Below, one piece after another: positions 28,077 through 37,957 of a stretch of DNA of 64,000 nt; position 1 is the first letter of the stretch, and each line of letters starts with the position of its first letter. The DNA lies in contig JACDUA010000017.1 in the NCBI GenBank assembly GCA_013519935.1, positions 1 to 64,000 on the forward strand, written 5' to 3'. The translations under genes were made by a program, and so were the position numbers. The stretch is from Ectothiorhodospiraceae bacterium WFHF3C12 (GTDB taxonomy: Bacteria; Pseudomonadota; Gammaproteobacteria; Nitrococcales; Nitrococcaceae). The notes beneath the pieces are model-generated. The model did not search any database. It was given only the letters and a program-made list of their open reading frames with translations, and was not told the DNA's origin.

Positions 28077-28092
28077 TAAGGGCGCGCACATC

Positions 28093-28491
28093 ATGCCGGA
28101 TCTGATCCCCCCAAAGCGGCGCATCCGGCCCGGCTATGCCACCCTGGCCTTCGTGTTCCTGGGCCTGGGGGGCGTCGGCGTGTTCGCCCCGCTGCTGCCG
28201 ACCACGCCTTTCGTGCTGCTCGCCGCGTGGGCGGCGGCCCGGGGACATCCGGGACTGCACGAGTGGCTTCACCGCCATCCGCGTTTCGGCCCGTTGTTGC
28301 GGCAGTGGTCCCGGGAGCGGGCCATACCCCGGGACGCCAAGATCCTCGCGGTGGCCATGATCGCGCTGAGCTGGCTGCTGTTGTGGTGGCTGGTGGACAA
28401 CCGCGTCGCGGTACTGGCGGCGGGGGCCGTCATGGCCAGCGTCTGCATCTATCTTCTGACCCGCCCGAATCCGAATTCCACCGATGAGTGA
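28093..28491 (+). CDS. DUF454 (YbaN-like) inner-membrane protein
   Basis: 132-residue membrane protein with about three hydrophobic segments. DUF454 signatures are visible: LGLGGVGVFAPLLPTTPFVLLAAW and WSRERAIPRDAKILAVAMI. The family's function is unknown. An in-frame ATG at 28072 lies inside the operator; the ATG at 28093, with AAGGG nine bases ahead, is preferred. Its stop overlaps the nnrS start by 8 bp, so it probably belongs to the NO-response operon. Confidence 0.85.
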   Translation: MPDLIPPKRRIRPGYATLAFVFLGLGGVGVFAPLLPTTPFVLLAAWAAARGHPGLHEWLHRHPRFGPLLRQWSRERAIPRDAKILAVAMIALSWLLLWWLVDNRVAVLAAGAVMASVCIYLLTRPNPNSTDE

Positions 28492-29695
28492 ACACGCGCT
28501 CAACAGCCCGGCCCGGGCCGCAGGCGTTCCAGTGCTGCTGGCCTACCCGTTCCGCCCGTTCTTCCTGCTCACGGCCGCCTATGCCGTGTTGCTGGTCCTG
28601 GGGTGGACGGGGTATCTGGCGCTGGGGCTGCCCCTGCCCCTCGACCTGCCGCCGCTGTACTGGCACGGCCATGAAATGCTCATCGGCCTGGTTCCCGCGG
28701 CGATCGCGGGGTTCCTGCTCACCGCCATGAGCAACTGGACCGGCGCGCCGCCTCTGCGGGGCGCGGCACTGGCCGGGCTGATCGCCGTGTGGCTGGCCGG
28801 GCGGGTGGTGATGTGGGTCCCGGGTTGGCTGCCCCACTGGCTGGTCGCGGCGGTGGACCTGGCCTTTCTGCCGGTGATGGCCATTTACGCGTTCACCGTG
28901 CTGGCGCGCCACGGCAATCGTCGCAACTACGGCCTGGCCGGCGTGCTCGGCGTACTCGCCGCGGCCAATGCGCTGATGCATGCCGGCATCGCCGGCGGCT
29001 CCGCGGCGGCGTTCTCCGTGGGGCAGGCCCTGGCGATGGGGCTCATCGCCGTGCTGATTGCGGTCATCGCCGGGCGCATCACGCCGGCGTTCACCCGCAA
29101 CTGGTTGCGGATGCACGGTGGCGCACCGGAGCGCGTGCATACCCGCGCCTGGCTGGATCGGAGCGCGATTGCCACGCTGGTTCTGGTTCTGGCGCTGGAC
29201 CTGGCTCTGCCGGGTTCGCAGTGGACCGCGTTCGCCGCCCTGGCGGCGGCCGTCGCCAACGGCGCCCGGCTCGCGGGCTGGGGCGGCTACCTGACGCTGC
29301 GAGAGCCGTTGCTGTGGGTTCTGCACCTGGGCTACCTCTGGCTGGTGGTGGCCATGGCCCTGAAGGGCCTCGCGCCGTGGCTGGGACTACCGGACAGCGC
29401 CTGGATTCACGCCCTGGGAACAGGCAGTATGAGTACCTTGATACTGGGTGTGATGGCCCGGGTCTCCCTGGGCCACACCGGCAGGCCGATGCGACTGCCG
29501 GCCGGGGCGGTGATGATGTTCTGGCTCATCTCCGGGGCCGCATTGCTGCGCGTCGGCCTCGCGGGTGGCGTGATTGGGGGGCACGGCAACGTTCTGGTCA
29601 CGGTGGCCATCTTCTGGGTACTGGCCTTCGGGCTGTTCTTCGCCTATTACTCACCGATACTCACCAAGCCACGGGCCGACGGGCGCCCGGGCTGA
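28484..29695 (+). CDS. nnrS: NnrS family heme/copper membrane protein
   Basis: 403-residue protein with about twelve membrane segments. The family signature PFRPFFLLTAAYAVL and WHGHEMLIGLVPAAIAGFLLT near the N terminus is clear, along with HARAWLDRSAIATL-like and SLGHTGRPM segments. NnrS proteins bind heme and copper and ease nitrosative stress when NO is present. The gene overlaps the DUF454 stop and is followed 24 bp later by nsrR, whose product is the likely repressor. Confidence 0.93.
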   Translation: MSEHALNSPARAAGVPVLLAYPFRPFFLLTAAYAVLLVLGWTGYLALGLPLPLDLPPLYWHGHEMLIGLVPAAIAGFLLTAMSNWTGAPPLRGAALAGLIAVWLAGRVVMWVPGWLPHWLVAAVDLAFLPVMAIYAFTVLARHGNRRNYGLAGVLGVLAAANALMHAGIAGGSAAAFSVGQALAMGLIAVLIAVIAGRITPAFTRNWLRMHGGAPERVHTRAWLDRSAIATLVLVLALDLALPGSQWTAFAALAAAVANGARLAGWGGYLTLREPLLWVLHLGYLWLVVAMALKGLAPWLGLPDSAWIHALGTGSMSTLILGVMARVSLGHTGRPMRLPAGAVMMFWLISGAALLRVGLAGGVIGGHGNVLVTVAIFWVLAFGLFFAYYSPILTKPRADGRPG

Positions 29696-29719
29696 GCATA
29701 ACCATGGGACACGGGCGTC

Positions 29720-30190
29720 ATGCGGCTAACGCGTTTTACCGACTACTCACTGCGCGTGCTGATCTTCCTCGGCATCAAGCAGGACGGGCTGTCGACGATC
29801 AAGGAGATCGCCGATCACTACGACATCTCGAAGAATCACCTGATGAAGGTGGTCTACGAGCTCAACCGGCTCGGTTACATCGAAACCGTGCGTGGCAAGA
29901 ACGGCGGCATGCGCCTTAACCAGGATCCCGACACCATCAATCTGGGCGCGCTGGTGCGACGCACGGAGAACGATCTGGACCTGGTGGAGTGCTTCTCCGA
30001 TGGCAACCGCTGCGTCATCACGCCCGCCTGCCGGCTTAAATCCATCCTCGGCGAGGCATTGAACGCCTTTATCGGCGTGCTCGATCAATACACGCTGACC
30101 GACCTGCTCGCCGAGCAGCAGGCCCTGGCGGAGCTGCTGAGAATCGAGAAGCCCGTGACGCTGAACGGACGACGCCCGGCACCGGGCTGA
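29720..30190 (+). CDS. nsrR: Rrf2-family NO-sensing repressor NsrR
   Basis: 156-residue winged-helix regulator. The HTH includes IKEIADHYDISKNHLMKVVYEL, and the three cluster cysteines sit at C91, C98 and C104 (CFSDGNRCVITPAC), as in [4Fe-4S] NsrR. NO damages the cluster and relieves repression. It is the third gene of the DUF454-nnrS-nsrR operon, whose promoter bears a matching half-site. Confidence 0.93.
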   Translation: MRLTRFTDYSLRVLIFLGIKQDGLSTIKEIADHYDISKNHLMKVVYELNRLGYIETVRGKNGGMRLNQDPDTINLGALVRRTENDLDLVECFSDGNRCVITPACRLKSILGEALNAFIGVLDQYTLTDLLAEQQALAELLRIEKPVTLNGRRPAPG

Positions 30191-30383
30191 ACGGCCACGA
30201 ACTGCCGATTTCGCACACGCCGTCACATTATCCCCGTGACGGCAACCGCATACAGGGCGTCGTCATTCTGCAACACTGAAGCTGAATCGCTTGGGATCAA
30301 CGGCTCTACGATCTTGAGTGGGTTCTCCTCCGACGTTGCTTGGCACGACCCAGCGTCATATCGGGTTGAGGATTGCGTGCAGA

Positions 30384-30410
30384 CCCCTGGAAGCCCCAGG
30401 GGTTTTTTTT
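30384..30410 (+). terminator. Rho-independent terminator
   Basis: 7-bp stem CCCCTGG / CCAGGGG with a five-base loop, followed by eight T residues. It separates upstream transcription (nsrR or an unannotated RNA) from the phasin promoter. Confidence 0.88.
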
Positions 30411-30429
30411 GCCCTGCGCGCCACCCATG

Positions 30430-30467
30430 TTGCATCGCACAATATGCTTTGCTATATTGCACCGCAA
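30430..30467 (+). promoter_or_regulatory. Phasin promoter with candidate PhaR sites
   Basis: TTGCAT (30430-30435), 17 bp, TATATT (30453-30458) form a sigma-70 promoter. CAATAT and ATATTG make a dyad across the spacer. TTGC-N3-GCAC (30430-30440) and TTGC-N3-GCAA (from 30457) flank it; PhaR repressors are known to bind TGC-N3-GCA-type sites near phasin genes. This suggests PHB-responsive control, by inference. Confidence 0.45.
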
Positions 30468-30500
30468 CATCGGAGCAGTCCATCGCAGGAGGTGGATAGC

Positions 30501-31004
30501 ATGCAGGTCGAATTCCTTCAGAACGCACTCAATCCGTTCGGCATCAACGAGCGCCTGGGCCGGCCGGGCCGCAAGCTCTCCGCCTTGATGGTCGACAACG
30601 CGGAGAAGCTGGTCAATCTGCACCTCGACGCCGCCCGCGTGTACACGGACATTGGACTGAGCCAGCTCCGCGCCGTGCTCTCCATTCACGATCCGGAGAG
30701 CCTGCAGCAGTACGTGGCCAACCAGGCCACTGTCGCCGAGAGCGTCGTCAAGCGGGCCACCGAAGACGCCGAAACCGTTGCCGGCATCGGCAACGACTTC
30801 GCCAACGATGCCTCCCGCATCGCCAGCGAGAACGTCAGCGCCATCCGCGATGCCGTCTCACCGGGCGAGGCGCCCAAGGCCGGCAAGCCGAAGACCACGG
30901 ACCGGCGCACGAACCGAGGCACGGCCAGCGCTGCCGGCAGCAGGGCCAAGGGCAGCACCCGGTCCAAGGCTGGCACGAGCAACGCCAAGACCACGTCTGC
31001 CTGA
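30501..31004 (+). CDS. Phasin family protein
   Basis: 167-residue protein of the phasin type that coats polyhydroxyalkanoate granules. Residues 1-115 are amphipathic helix (LMVDNAEKLVNLHLDAARVY, LQQYVANQATVAESVVKRA). The C terminus from about 120 is low-complexity and strongly basic (Lys, Arg, Ser, Thr, Ala), as in phasins that also contact DNA. A perfect AGGAGGTGG ribosome site precedes the ATG. No PHA synthase is in the window. Confidence 0.85.
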   Translation: MQVEFLQNALNPFGINERLGRPGRKLSALMVDNAEKLVNLHLDAARVYTDIGLSQLRAVLSIHDPESLQQYVANQATVAESVVKRATEDAETVAGIGNDFANDASRIASENVSAIRDAVSPGEAPKAGKPKTTDRRTNRGTASAAGSRAKGSTRSKAGTSNAKTTSA

Positions 31005-31023
31005 GGCCCGCCGCCAGCGACAC

Positions 31024-31058
31024 GACAATCACCGGGTACCCGCTACCCGGTGATTGTC
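31024..31058. terminator. Long perfect hairpin between convergent genes
   Basis: GACAATCACCGGGTA (31024-31038) pairs perfectly with 31044-31058 around loop CCCGC. There is no T tract on either strand, so intrinsic termination is uncertain, but the position between the convergent phasin and lipoprotein genes fits a bidirectional stop or a 3'-end stabiliser. Confidence 0.55.
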
Positions 31059-31104
31059 CCCGGCCCGGGGCGCCGCGTTGTCCCGGCAGCCGACCGCCAG
31101 AGCC

Positions 31105-31575
31105 TCACATGAGCTGAATCAGTGCCGTGGCGCTGACCCGCTCCCACCGGGCGTAGTGCGCCCGCCATTGCCCGCCAGCCCGCTCCAGCTCCACCCCAAT
31201 GCGGTAGACACCGGCACGATATCCCGTCAACACCTCGGCCGAATCGATGGGCCGGGCCGCCGTTCCGAGCAGCACGGTAGCGGACGCCAGATCCGCGCCG
31301 GCGACGTCGATGGACTCCACACGGGTGATCAGGTGCAGTCGCTGATGCTGAAGCAGGTAGAGCCGGATCCGATTGAGGACATCGTCCCGGTCGAGGCCGC
31401 TATCGGATCTGAAGGACGCGGCCAGCGCCGCCTGGAACGGATCGATCTCCCCGGCTTCGGCACCCGCCTCCAGGCCATCGATCAGGTCGCGTATCTGCTC
31501 CTCCGGCGTGCCCGGCTCGGGACCGCAGCCAAGGGTTATCAGCGCCAGGATCAACGCCAGGCAGAGTCGCCTCAC
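31105..31575 (-). CDS. Lipoprotein of unknown function
   Basis: 156-residue lipoprotein with lipobox LITLGC (Cys17). The mature region begins with an acidic helix (TPEEQIRDLIDGLEAGAEAG) and continues as mixed alpha/beta with GGQWRAHYARWERVSA near the end, a layout like NTF2-type domains, though this is not certain. The start is a GTG at 31575 overlapping the stop of the upstream MAPEG gene (GTGA), so the two are translationally coupled. Confidence 0.75.
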   Translation of the reverse strand: MRRLCLALILALITLGCGPEPGTPEEQIRDLIDGLEAGAEAGEIDPFQAALAASFRSDSGLDRDDVLNRIRLYLLQHQRLHLITRVESIDVAGADLASATVLLGTAARPIDSAEVLTGYRAGVYRIGVELERAGGQWRAHYARWERVSATALIQLM

Positions 31576-31949
31576 GCCAGCGCCCCGACGAGGAACAGGC
31601 CAACCACACAGGCGAACGCCACGGTCCAGACCAGGCTGCGGAGCGTGGGCCTGTCAGCGACATAGAAAGCACCGTAGAGCAGCCGGGACACCAGGAAGAT
31701 GACCGCCAGTGCGTCGATCCAGGCCTGGGTGCCACCGAGCTGGTGGGCGACGATGACACCGGCGGCGAAGGGCGGGTAGGCCTCGAAATGGTTCTGCTGC
31801 GCCCAGTGGGCGCGACGCCGCCAGCCACCGACGCTGTCGAGCCACGCCCTGGGGTTGGCATTGTCGTAACCACCCTGGGACTTCGCCAGCCCGGCGAAGA
31901 CGAACGGGTAGAACATGGCGGCGAACAGGCACCAGTAGGCAAGGGTCAT
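31572..31949 (-). CDS. MAPEG family membrane protein
   Basis: 125-residue protein with four membrane segments. Typical MAPEG features: an FAGLAKSQGGYDNANPRAW loop, then WAQQNHFEAYPPFAAGVIVAHQ (the conserved N-x-x-E-x-x-P pattern) and VFLVSRLLYGAFYVADRPTLRS. Eukaryotic relatives handle eicosanoids and glutathione; bacterial roles are unclear. It overlaps the next lipoprotein gene by four bases. Confidence 0.88.
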   Translation of the reverse strand: MTLAYWCLFAAMFYPFVFAGLAKSQGGYDNANPRAWLDSVGGWRRRAHWAQQNHFEAYPPFAAGVIVAHQLGGTQAWIDALAVIFLVSRLLYGAFYVADRPTLRSLVWTVAFACVVGLFLVGALA

Positions 31950-31985
31950 GGGTCATCCTGTGTGGCTGTGTGGTTGTTCGGGGGA

Positions 31986-32438
31986 TCAGCGCCCGCCCGT
32001 CTCTCGCTCGATGGCCCGATCGATGGTGCGGGTCCGTTGCTCGGCGTTCGTCGCCGCGTCCCGGGCCCGTTCGATTGGGCTGCCTGGACCCGCCTCGGGG
32101 TCCGTCTCGCCCTTCGCGTCCGGGTCCGGTTCGACCGCGGGCAGCACGTTCACGTCGCGATGGACCTTCACCGGCTCCGCCGCGACACCGGCGGGCGGGT
32201 TGTCACCGTAGTGCCAGGTGCCGTCCCGGTCGCGCCATTTGTAGACGGTGCGCGGCTGATCTTCGCCCATGGACGGCAGCTCAACGCCATCCAGGCCGGG
32301 CACCGAGACGCCCGGATCGGGCCAGGACAGCTCGCTCCAGGAAAACAGCCGCCCCCCGTACCCATCGGGCAGCACGAACGGTGCGAGGCTCGCGATCACG
32401 GCCACGGCGATGAAATATTTCAGGGCCCGAATGAGCAC
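31986..32438 (-). CDS. DUF4124 domain protein
   Basis: 150-residue protein with an N-terminal membrane segment or signal anchor (YFIAVAVIASLAPFVLP). The DUF4124 motif is VYKWRDRDGTWHYGDNPPAG, followed by an acidic Pro-rich linker and a charged C terminus. DUF4124 proteins are envelope-associated and of unknown function. The start is a GTG at 32438, four bases after the stop of the M48 protease gene, so it is probably in the lemA-M48 operon. Confidence 0.82.
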   Translation of the reverse strand: MLIRALKYFIAVAVIASLAPFVLPDGYGGRLFSWSELSWPDPGVSVPGLDGVELPSMGEDQPRTVYKWRDRDGTWHYGDNPPAGVAAEPVKVHRDVNVLPAVEPDPDAKGETDPEAGPGSPIERARDAATNAEQRTRTIDRAIERETGGR

Positions 32439-32442
32439 CAGG

Positions 32443-33516
32443 TCAATTCCCCAGATTGCGCAGGCGGTGAATCCGCCGCTCTATGGGCGGATGGGTCGCC
32501 CACAAGCGGCTGGCCCGCTCGGTGAAGTTGCGAAGCGGGTTGACGATGTAAAGATGCTGGGTCGCCCGGTTCACGCCATCAAGGGGGGTCTGGCTCGCGC
32601 CCAGCTTCTCGAGGGCGCCGATAAGGCCCTGGGGGTTGCGCGTCAGCCGCACGCTGGTGGCGTCGGCCAGGAATTCGCGCTGGCGGGAAACCGCCATCTG
32701 CACCAGCCGGGCGAATACGGGGGCGAGCACGGCAAAGACCAGCATGATGACGCCAACCCAGACCCCGGCGCCCCGGCTCCGCCGCCCGCCGCCGAAGATG
32801 GCCAGACGCGCGACCAGGTCCGCCACCAGGGCCACCAATCCCACCGTGACCCCCACGGCCGTCGCATAGCGCATGTCCAGGTTCACGATATGGCCCATCT
32901 CGTGGCCCACCACGCCCTGAAGCTCCTCACGGCTGAGGGTCTCCAGCAGACCCCGCGTGACCACGATGGCCGCACGGCGCCGGCTGAGCCCGGTGGCGAA
33001 GGCATTGAGCGCCGGCGTCTCGATGACGTAGACGGCGGGTCTGGCCAGACCGGCGGCGATAGCCATTTCCTCCACAACGTTGTGGAGCTGCGGAGCCTGT
33101 TCGCGGGTCACCGGCCGGGCCCCGCTGATGCGCAATACCAGCCGGTCGCCGGTGGACAGCGCCAGCGCCGACCAGCCCAGGCTGAGCAGCAGCAGCCCCA
33201 GGCCGCCGAGCACGCCCCACCGGCTGAGGAACCATACGGCCGGGGCCTCCGGCGGCGGACCCCGGAAGCTCAACTCCACGCTCCACCCCACCAGGTAGCC
33301 GAGCAGCACGGCGATAGCGGCCAGGACCAGCAATAGCCACCGCGTGGCACGCTGATTGGCACGGGAGGCGGCGATGAAGTCGGTGCGCCGGAGTATCTTG
33401 CGCTGCACCCGACGGGACGTCCGCCGCCCGGCGGCGAGGAGATCGCCGCACATGCGGCAGGTTGTGCTGCCACCCCGATTGGCGGCACCGCAGTGCGGGC
33501 ATTCGACCCGTTCCAT
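32443..33516 (-). CDS. M48-family zinc metalloprotease with N-terminal zinc ribbon
   Basis: 357-residue membrane protease related to HtpX. The active site HEMGH has H205 and H209. Two membrane segments precede it (about 60-82 and 101-120) and more hydrophobic stretches follow. Unusually, the N terminus is a zinc ribbon with C6, C9, C20 and C23 (CPHC, CRMC). The ATG at 33516 has only a weak ribosome site; a longer frame is open. It follows lemA by 40 bp, a recurrent LemA-M48 pairing. Confidence 0.88.
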   Translation of the reverse strand: MERVECPHCGAANRGGSTTCRMCGDLLAAGRRTSRRVQRKILRRTDFIAASRANQRATRWLLLVLAAIAVLLGYLVGWSVELSFRGPPPEAPAVWFLSRWGVLGGLGLLLLSLGWSALALSTGDRLVLRISGARPVTREQAPQLHNVVEEMAIAAGLARPAVYVIETPALNAFATGLSRRRAAIVVTRGLLETLSREELQGVVGHEMGHIVNLDMRYATAVGVTVGLVALVADLVARLAIFGGGRRSRGAGVWVGVIMLVFAVLAPVFARLVQMAVSRQREFLADATSVRLTRNPQGLIGALEKLGASQTPLDGVNRATQHLYIVNPLRNFTERASRLWATHPPIERRIHRLRNLGN

Positions 33517-33556
33517 TGCCACGTCTGCGCAGCCCCGCGGATCGATGCCCCGCGCT

Positions 33557-34120
33557 TCAGCGCAGATCCACGCTGGGCACATCCCGCTCCCGGGTTTCGA
33601 TCTCGAAGTAGCTGCCCTGCTTGAACCCGAACAGGGAGGCGACGATGTTGGAGGGGAAGGTTTCCACGGCGTTGTTCTTCGCCATCACCGAGTCGTTGTA
33701 GAACTGCCGGGCGAAGGCGATGCGGTTCTCCGTGGCGGCGAGCTCCTCGGTGAGGTCCGCGATGTTCCGGTTCGCCTTGAGGTCCGGGTAGTTCTCCATG
33801 AGCGCGAACAGCCGGCCCAGCGCGCCACTCAGCGCCTGTTCGGCTCCCATGGCCGCATCCGGGCCCTGGCCCTCGGTCTGGACCGCTCGTCCCCGGGCCT
33901 CGATCACCTGCTGCAGCGTCTCCTGCTCGTACCCCATGTAGTCCTTGACGGTCTCCACCAGGTTGGGGATGAGATCGTGCCGGCGCTTGAGCTGCACGTC
34001 GATCTGCCGCCAGGCGTTCCTCACCTGGTTTCGCAACTGGACCAGGCGGTTGTAGAGGGCGACGACACCGCCGACCAGCGCGAGCAGGATCACCAGCAGG
34101 ATGATGGTACCGATGTCCAT
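33557..34120 (-). CDS. lemA: LemA family protein
   Basis: 187-residue protein with one N-terminal membrane helix (IILLVILLALVGGVVALYN) and a helical-bundle domain. The family hallmark RRHDLIPNLVETVKDYMGYE and the NIADLTEELAATENRIAFARQFYNDSV segment are clear. Function is poorly defined; LemA is often encoded with an HtpX-like protease, as here. Confidence 0.94.
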   Translation of the reverse strand: MDIGTIILLVILLALVGGVVALYNRLVQLRNQVRNAWRQIDVQLKRRHDLIPNLVETVKDYMGYEQETLQQVIEARGRAVQTEGQGPDAAMGAEQALSGALGRLFALMENYPDLKANRNIADLTEELAATENRIAFARQFYNDSVMAKNNAVETFPSNIVASLFGFKQGSYFEIETRERDVPSVDLR

Positions 34121-34270
34121 GAAGTCGTTTTCCTTATCGTGTGGACGCCGCCGAACCCGGCACCATTGCCGTGCGCTTCGCGATTGTACCGGAGCCTCGG
34201 TGCAAGACTGCCCCAGTGGCCTCGCAACCGCAATCGAGGCCCGGCGTCCACGGAAACGCTGAACGATTCC

Positions 34271-35563
34271 CTAAGCGCTGGACTCGCGGGCCACGGCGCG
34301 GTGGCCGATATCCCGGCGGCAGAAGGCCCCTTCCCAGCTGATGCGGTCCACCCAGGCGTAGGCCCGCTGCTGGGCCTCGGCCACCGTCTCCCCCAGGGCG
34401 CAGACGCTGAGCACGCGCCCGCCATTGGTCACCGGCCGGCCGTGCTCATCCTGGGTGGTGCCGGCGTGGAAGACCTTGACGCCTTCAGGCGGGGTCTCGT
34501 CCAGGCCCGCGATGGGATGGCCCTTGCCGTAGGGCCCGGGGTAACCGCCGGCGGCCATGACCACGCCGAGACACGCGCGCGGGTCCCACTCCGCCTGGTG
34601 CGCGGCCAGCTGGCCGTCCACCGCCGCCTCGCAGAGGGTCACCAGGTCGCTGCGCAGGCGCATGAGCAGGGGCTGGGCTTCGGGGTCGCCGAGCCGGCAG
34701 TTGTACTCCAGCACCCGCGGGGTGCCGGCCTCGTCGATCATCAATCCGGCGTAGAGAAAACCGGTGTAGCGCCGGCCGTCGGCGCTCAGCCCCCGAACCG
34801 TGGGATGGATGATCTCGTCCATGATCCGCCGGTGCATGGCCTCGGTGATGACCGGCGCCGGGGAATAGGCCCCCATGCCCCCGGTATTGGGCCCCCGGTC
34901 TCCGTCGTCCCGGGCCTTGTGGTCCTGGCTGGATGCCAGCGACAGGACGTCCTCGCCGTCGACCAGGGCGATGAAGCTCGCCTCCTCGCCCTGCAGGAAA
35001 TCCTCGACGACGATCCGGTCGCCGGCGCCGCCGAAGGTATCGCCGCCCAGCATGTCCTCGGCCGCCGCCAGCGCCTCGTCGATGGTGGCCGCCACGGTGA
35101 CGCCCTTGCCCGCGGCCAGGCCGTCGGCCTTGACCACGATGGGCGCGCCGCGCTCGCGGATGTAATGACGTGCCTCCTCCAGGTCGGAGAAGCTGCGGTA
35201 GTCCGCCGTGGGGATGCCGTGCCGCGCCAGGAAGCTCTTGGTGAAGGCCTTGGAGCCCTCCAGCTCGGCGGCGGCGCGGGTGGGCCCGAAGCATTTCAGC
35301 CCGGCGTCGCGGAAGGCATCGACGATGCCAATGACCAGCGGCGCCTCCGGTCCGACGATGGTCAGGCCGACCTCGTGCTGCCGCGCGAAATCCACCAGCG
35401 CCGGCACGTCCTCGGCGCCCACCTGGGCGTTGGCGACCTTGTGCTCGGCGGCGGTGCCGGCATTGCCGGGCGCCACGAAAACACGCTCCACGCGTTGCGA
35501 CTGCGCCACCTTCCATGCCAGCGCGTGCTCGCGCCCTCCGGCGCCGACAATCAGGACATTCAT
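34271..35563 (-). CDS. purD: Phosphoribosylamine-glycine ligase PurD
   Basis: 430-residue ATP-grasp enzyme that makes glycinamide ribonucleotide, the second step of purine synthesis. It starts with [18 protein letters not shown] and shows [33 protein letters not shown] and [12 protein letters not shown], all diagnostic. Length matches E. coli PurD. It lies 21 bp after purH on the same strand. Confidence 0.98.
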   Translation of the reverse strand: MNVLIVGAGGREHALAWKVAQSQRVERVFVAPGNAGTAAEHKVANAQVGAEDVPALVDFARQHEVGLTIVGPEAPLVIGIVDAFRDAGLKCFGPTRAAAELEGSKAFTKSFLARHGIPTADYRSFSDLEEARHYIRERGAPIVVKADGLAAGKGVTVAATIDEALAAAEDMLGGDTFGGAGDRIVVEDFLQGEEASFIALVDGEDVLSLASSQDHKARDDGDRGPNTGGMGAYSPAPVITEAMHRRIMDEIIHPTVRGLSADGRRYTGFLYAGLMIDEAGTPRVLEYNCRLGDPEAQPLLMRLRSDLVTLCEAAVDGQLAAHQAEWDPRACLGVVMAAGGYPGPYGKGHPIAGLDETPPEGVKVFHAGTTQDEHGRPVTNGGRVLSVCALGETVAEAQQRAYAWVDRISWEGAFCRRDIGHRAVARESSA

Positions 35564-35584
35564 GCTCTGCTCCAGGCTCGGCCT

Positions 35585-37162
<1,578 letters not shown>

Positions 37163-37298
37163 GATGCGGTGGGTTCCCCTTTACCGTGTTTGGATCCGGT
37201 GTGATGAGCGCCCGCCTGACACGGAGGGCAGTGAGAGCTGGTACCTGAATCCGGACGCGTCCGGCCCGGGGTGCCGGCCACCGCGCGGTCCCGGCCAG

Positions 37299-37604
37299 TC
37301 AGTCCTCAAGGCCGTACTGGCGAAGCTTCTTGCGCAGCGTGCCGCGGTTGATGCCGAGCATACGCGCCGCCTTGGACTGGTTGCCCCCGGATTCGGCCAT
37401 GACCACCTGCAGCAACGGCAGCTCCACTTCCTCGAGCACCATGCGGTAGAGATCGAGGCATTCGTAGCCGTTGAGCCTGGCGAAGTAGTCCACCAGCGTC
37501 TCGCGCACGCACGCCTGAATCGGTCCGACGCCGGCGGATTCGCTCTCCGACGGCTGCGCTGATCCAGAACGGTCGGACTGTGCAGCGATGGCTCGACTCT
37601 CCAT
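37299..37604 (-). CDS. fis: DNA-binding protein Fis
   Basis: 101-residue nucleoid protein. The C-terminal HTH is GGNQSKAARMLGINRGTLRK followed by KLRQYGLED, nearly identical to other Fis proteins, and the dimer helices (ETLVDYFARLNGYECLDLYR) precede it. The N-terminal 30 residues are variable and Ser-rich. No clear ribosome site precedes the ATG. Unlike E. coli, dusB is not directly upstream; purH follows. Confidence 0.95.
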   Translation of the reverse strand: MESRAIAAQSDRSGSAQPSESESAGVGPIQACVRETLVDYFARLNGYECLDLYRMVLEEVELPLLQVVMAESGGNQSKAARMLGINRGTLRKKLRQYGLED

Positions 37605-37957
37605 TTCTAGGTTTCAGCTATGCAGTACCAGCGACGTGGAACGTGCCTGCTACATCGGCGCTCATTGCGCCGGACAACCGCGAGCGCGCAGCGCTGTTCG
37701 GAGACCGGCACTTACCCCATGATCGGCAACCGCAGGGTCGAACCGGCGACCCCAAATCGGCTTGGAATAATAAACCCAAAGGCCGCGGCGTTTAAAGCAC
37801 GCCATCGACGGGCCATGCCCGGCCGGCAAGCCGGGCCCGCCTGCGGAACGCCGATACGGGTACCTCAGCAGCTTAGATCATCATCCTCGCCCATGCCGCG
37901 ACCGTGTGTCGGCTACCACGCCGCCATTCAGGGCCCGCCAGGGCGCGAAAGAGAACG
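37605..37957. other. Gap between the DUF3426 gene and fis
   Basis: 353 bp without a credible gene. It must hold the fis promoter, but no confident hexamers were seen. A hairpin GGGTCG/CGACCC (about 37736-37754) resembles the T arm of a tRNA but does not fold as one. A second stem GCCCGGC/GCCGGGC lies at 37817-37836. Confidence 0.4.

Larger units (their letters stand above)
30191..30500 (+). other. Intergenic region before the phasin gene, possible small RNA
   Basis: A 310-bp gap. It contains a 7-bp dyad CCGTCAC/GTGACGG (30220-30242), about 140 bp with no credible gene, then a strong terminator (30384-30410) and the phasin promoter (30430-30458). A terminator 190 bp past the nsrR stop could end the nsrR transcript or a separate small RNA from within the gap; no promoter for such an RNA was firmly identified. 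Confidence 0.35.

Noticed and set aside
37734-37790. tRNA-like 3' half (GGTTCGACCC on the - strand) upstream of fis
   Set aside because: The T stem does not pair properly when the loop is aligned, and no D arm or acceptor stem could be built; a simple GGGTCG/CGACCC hairpin explains it.
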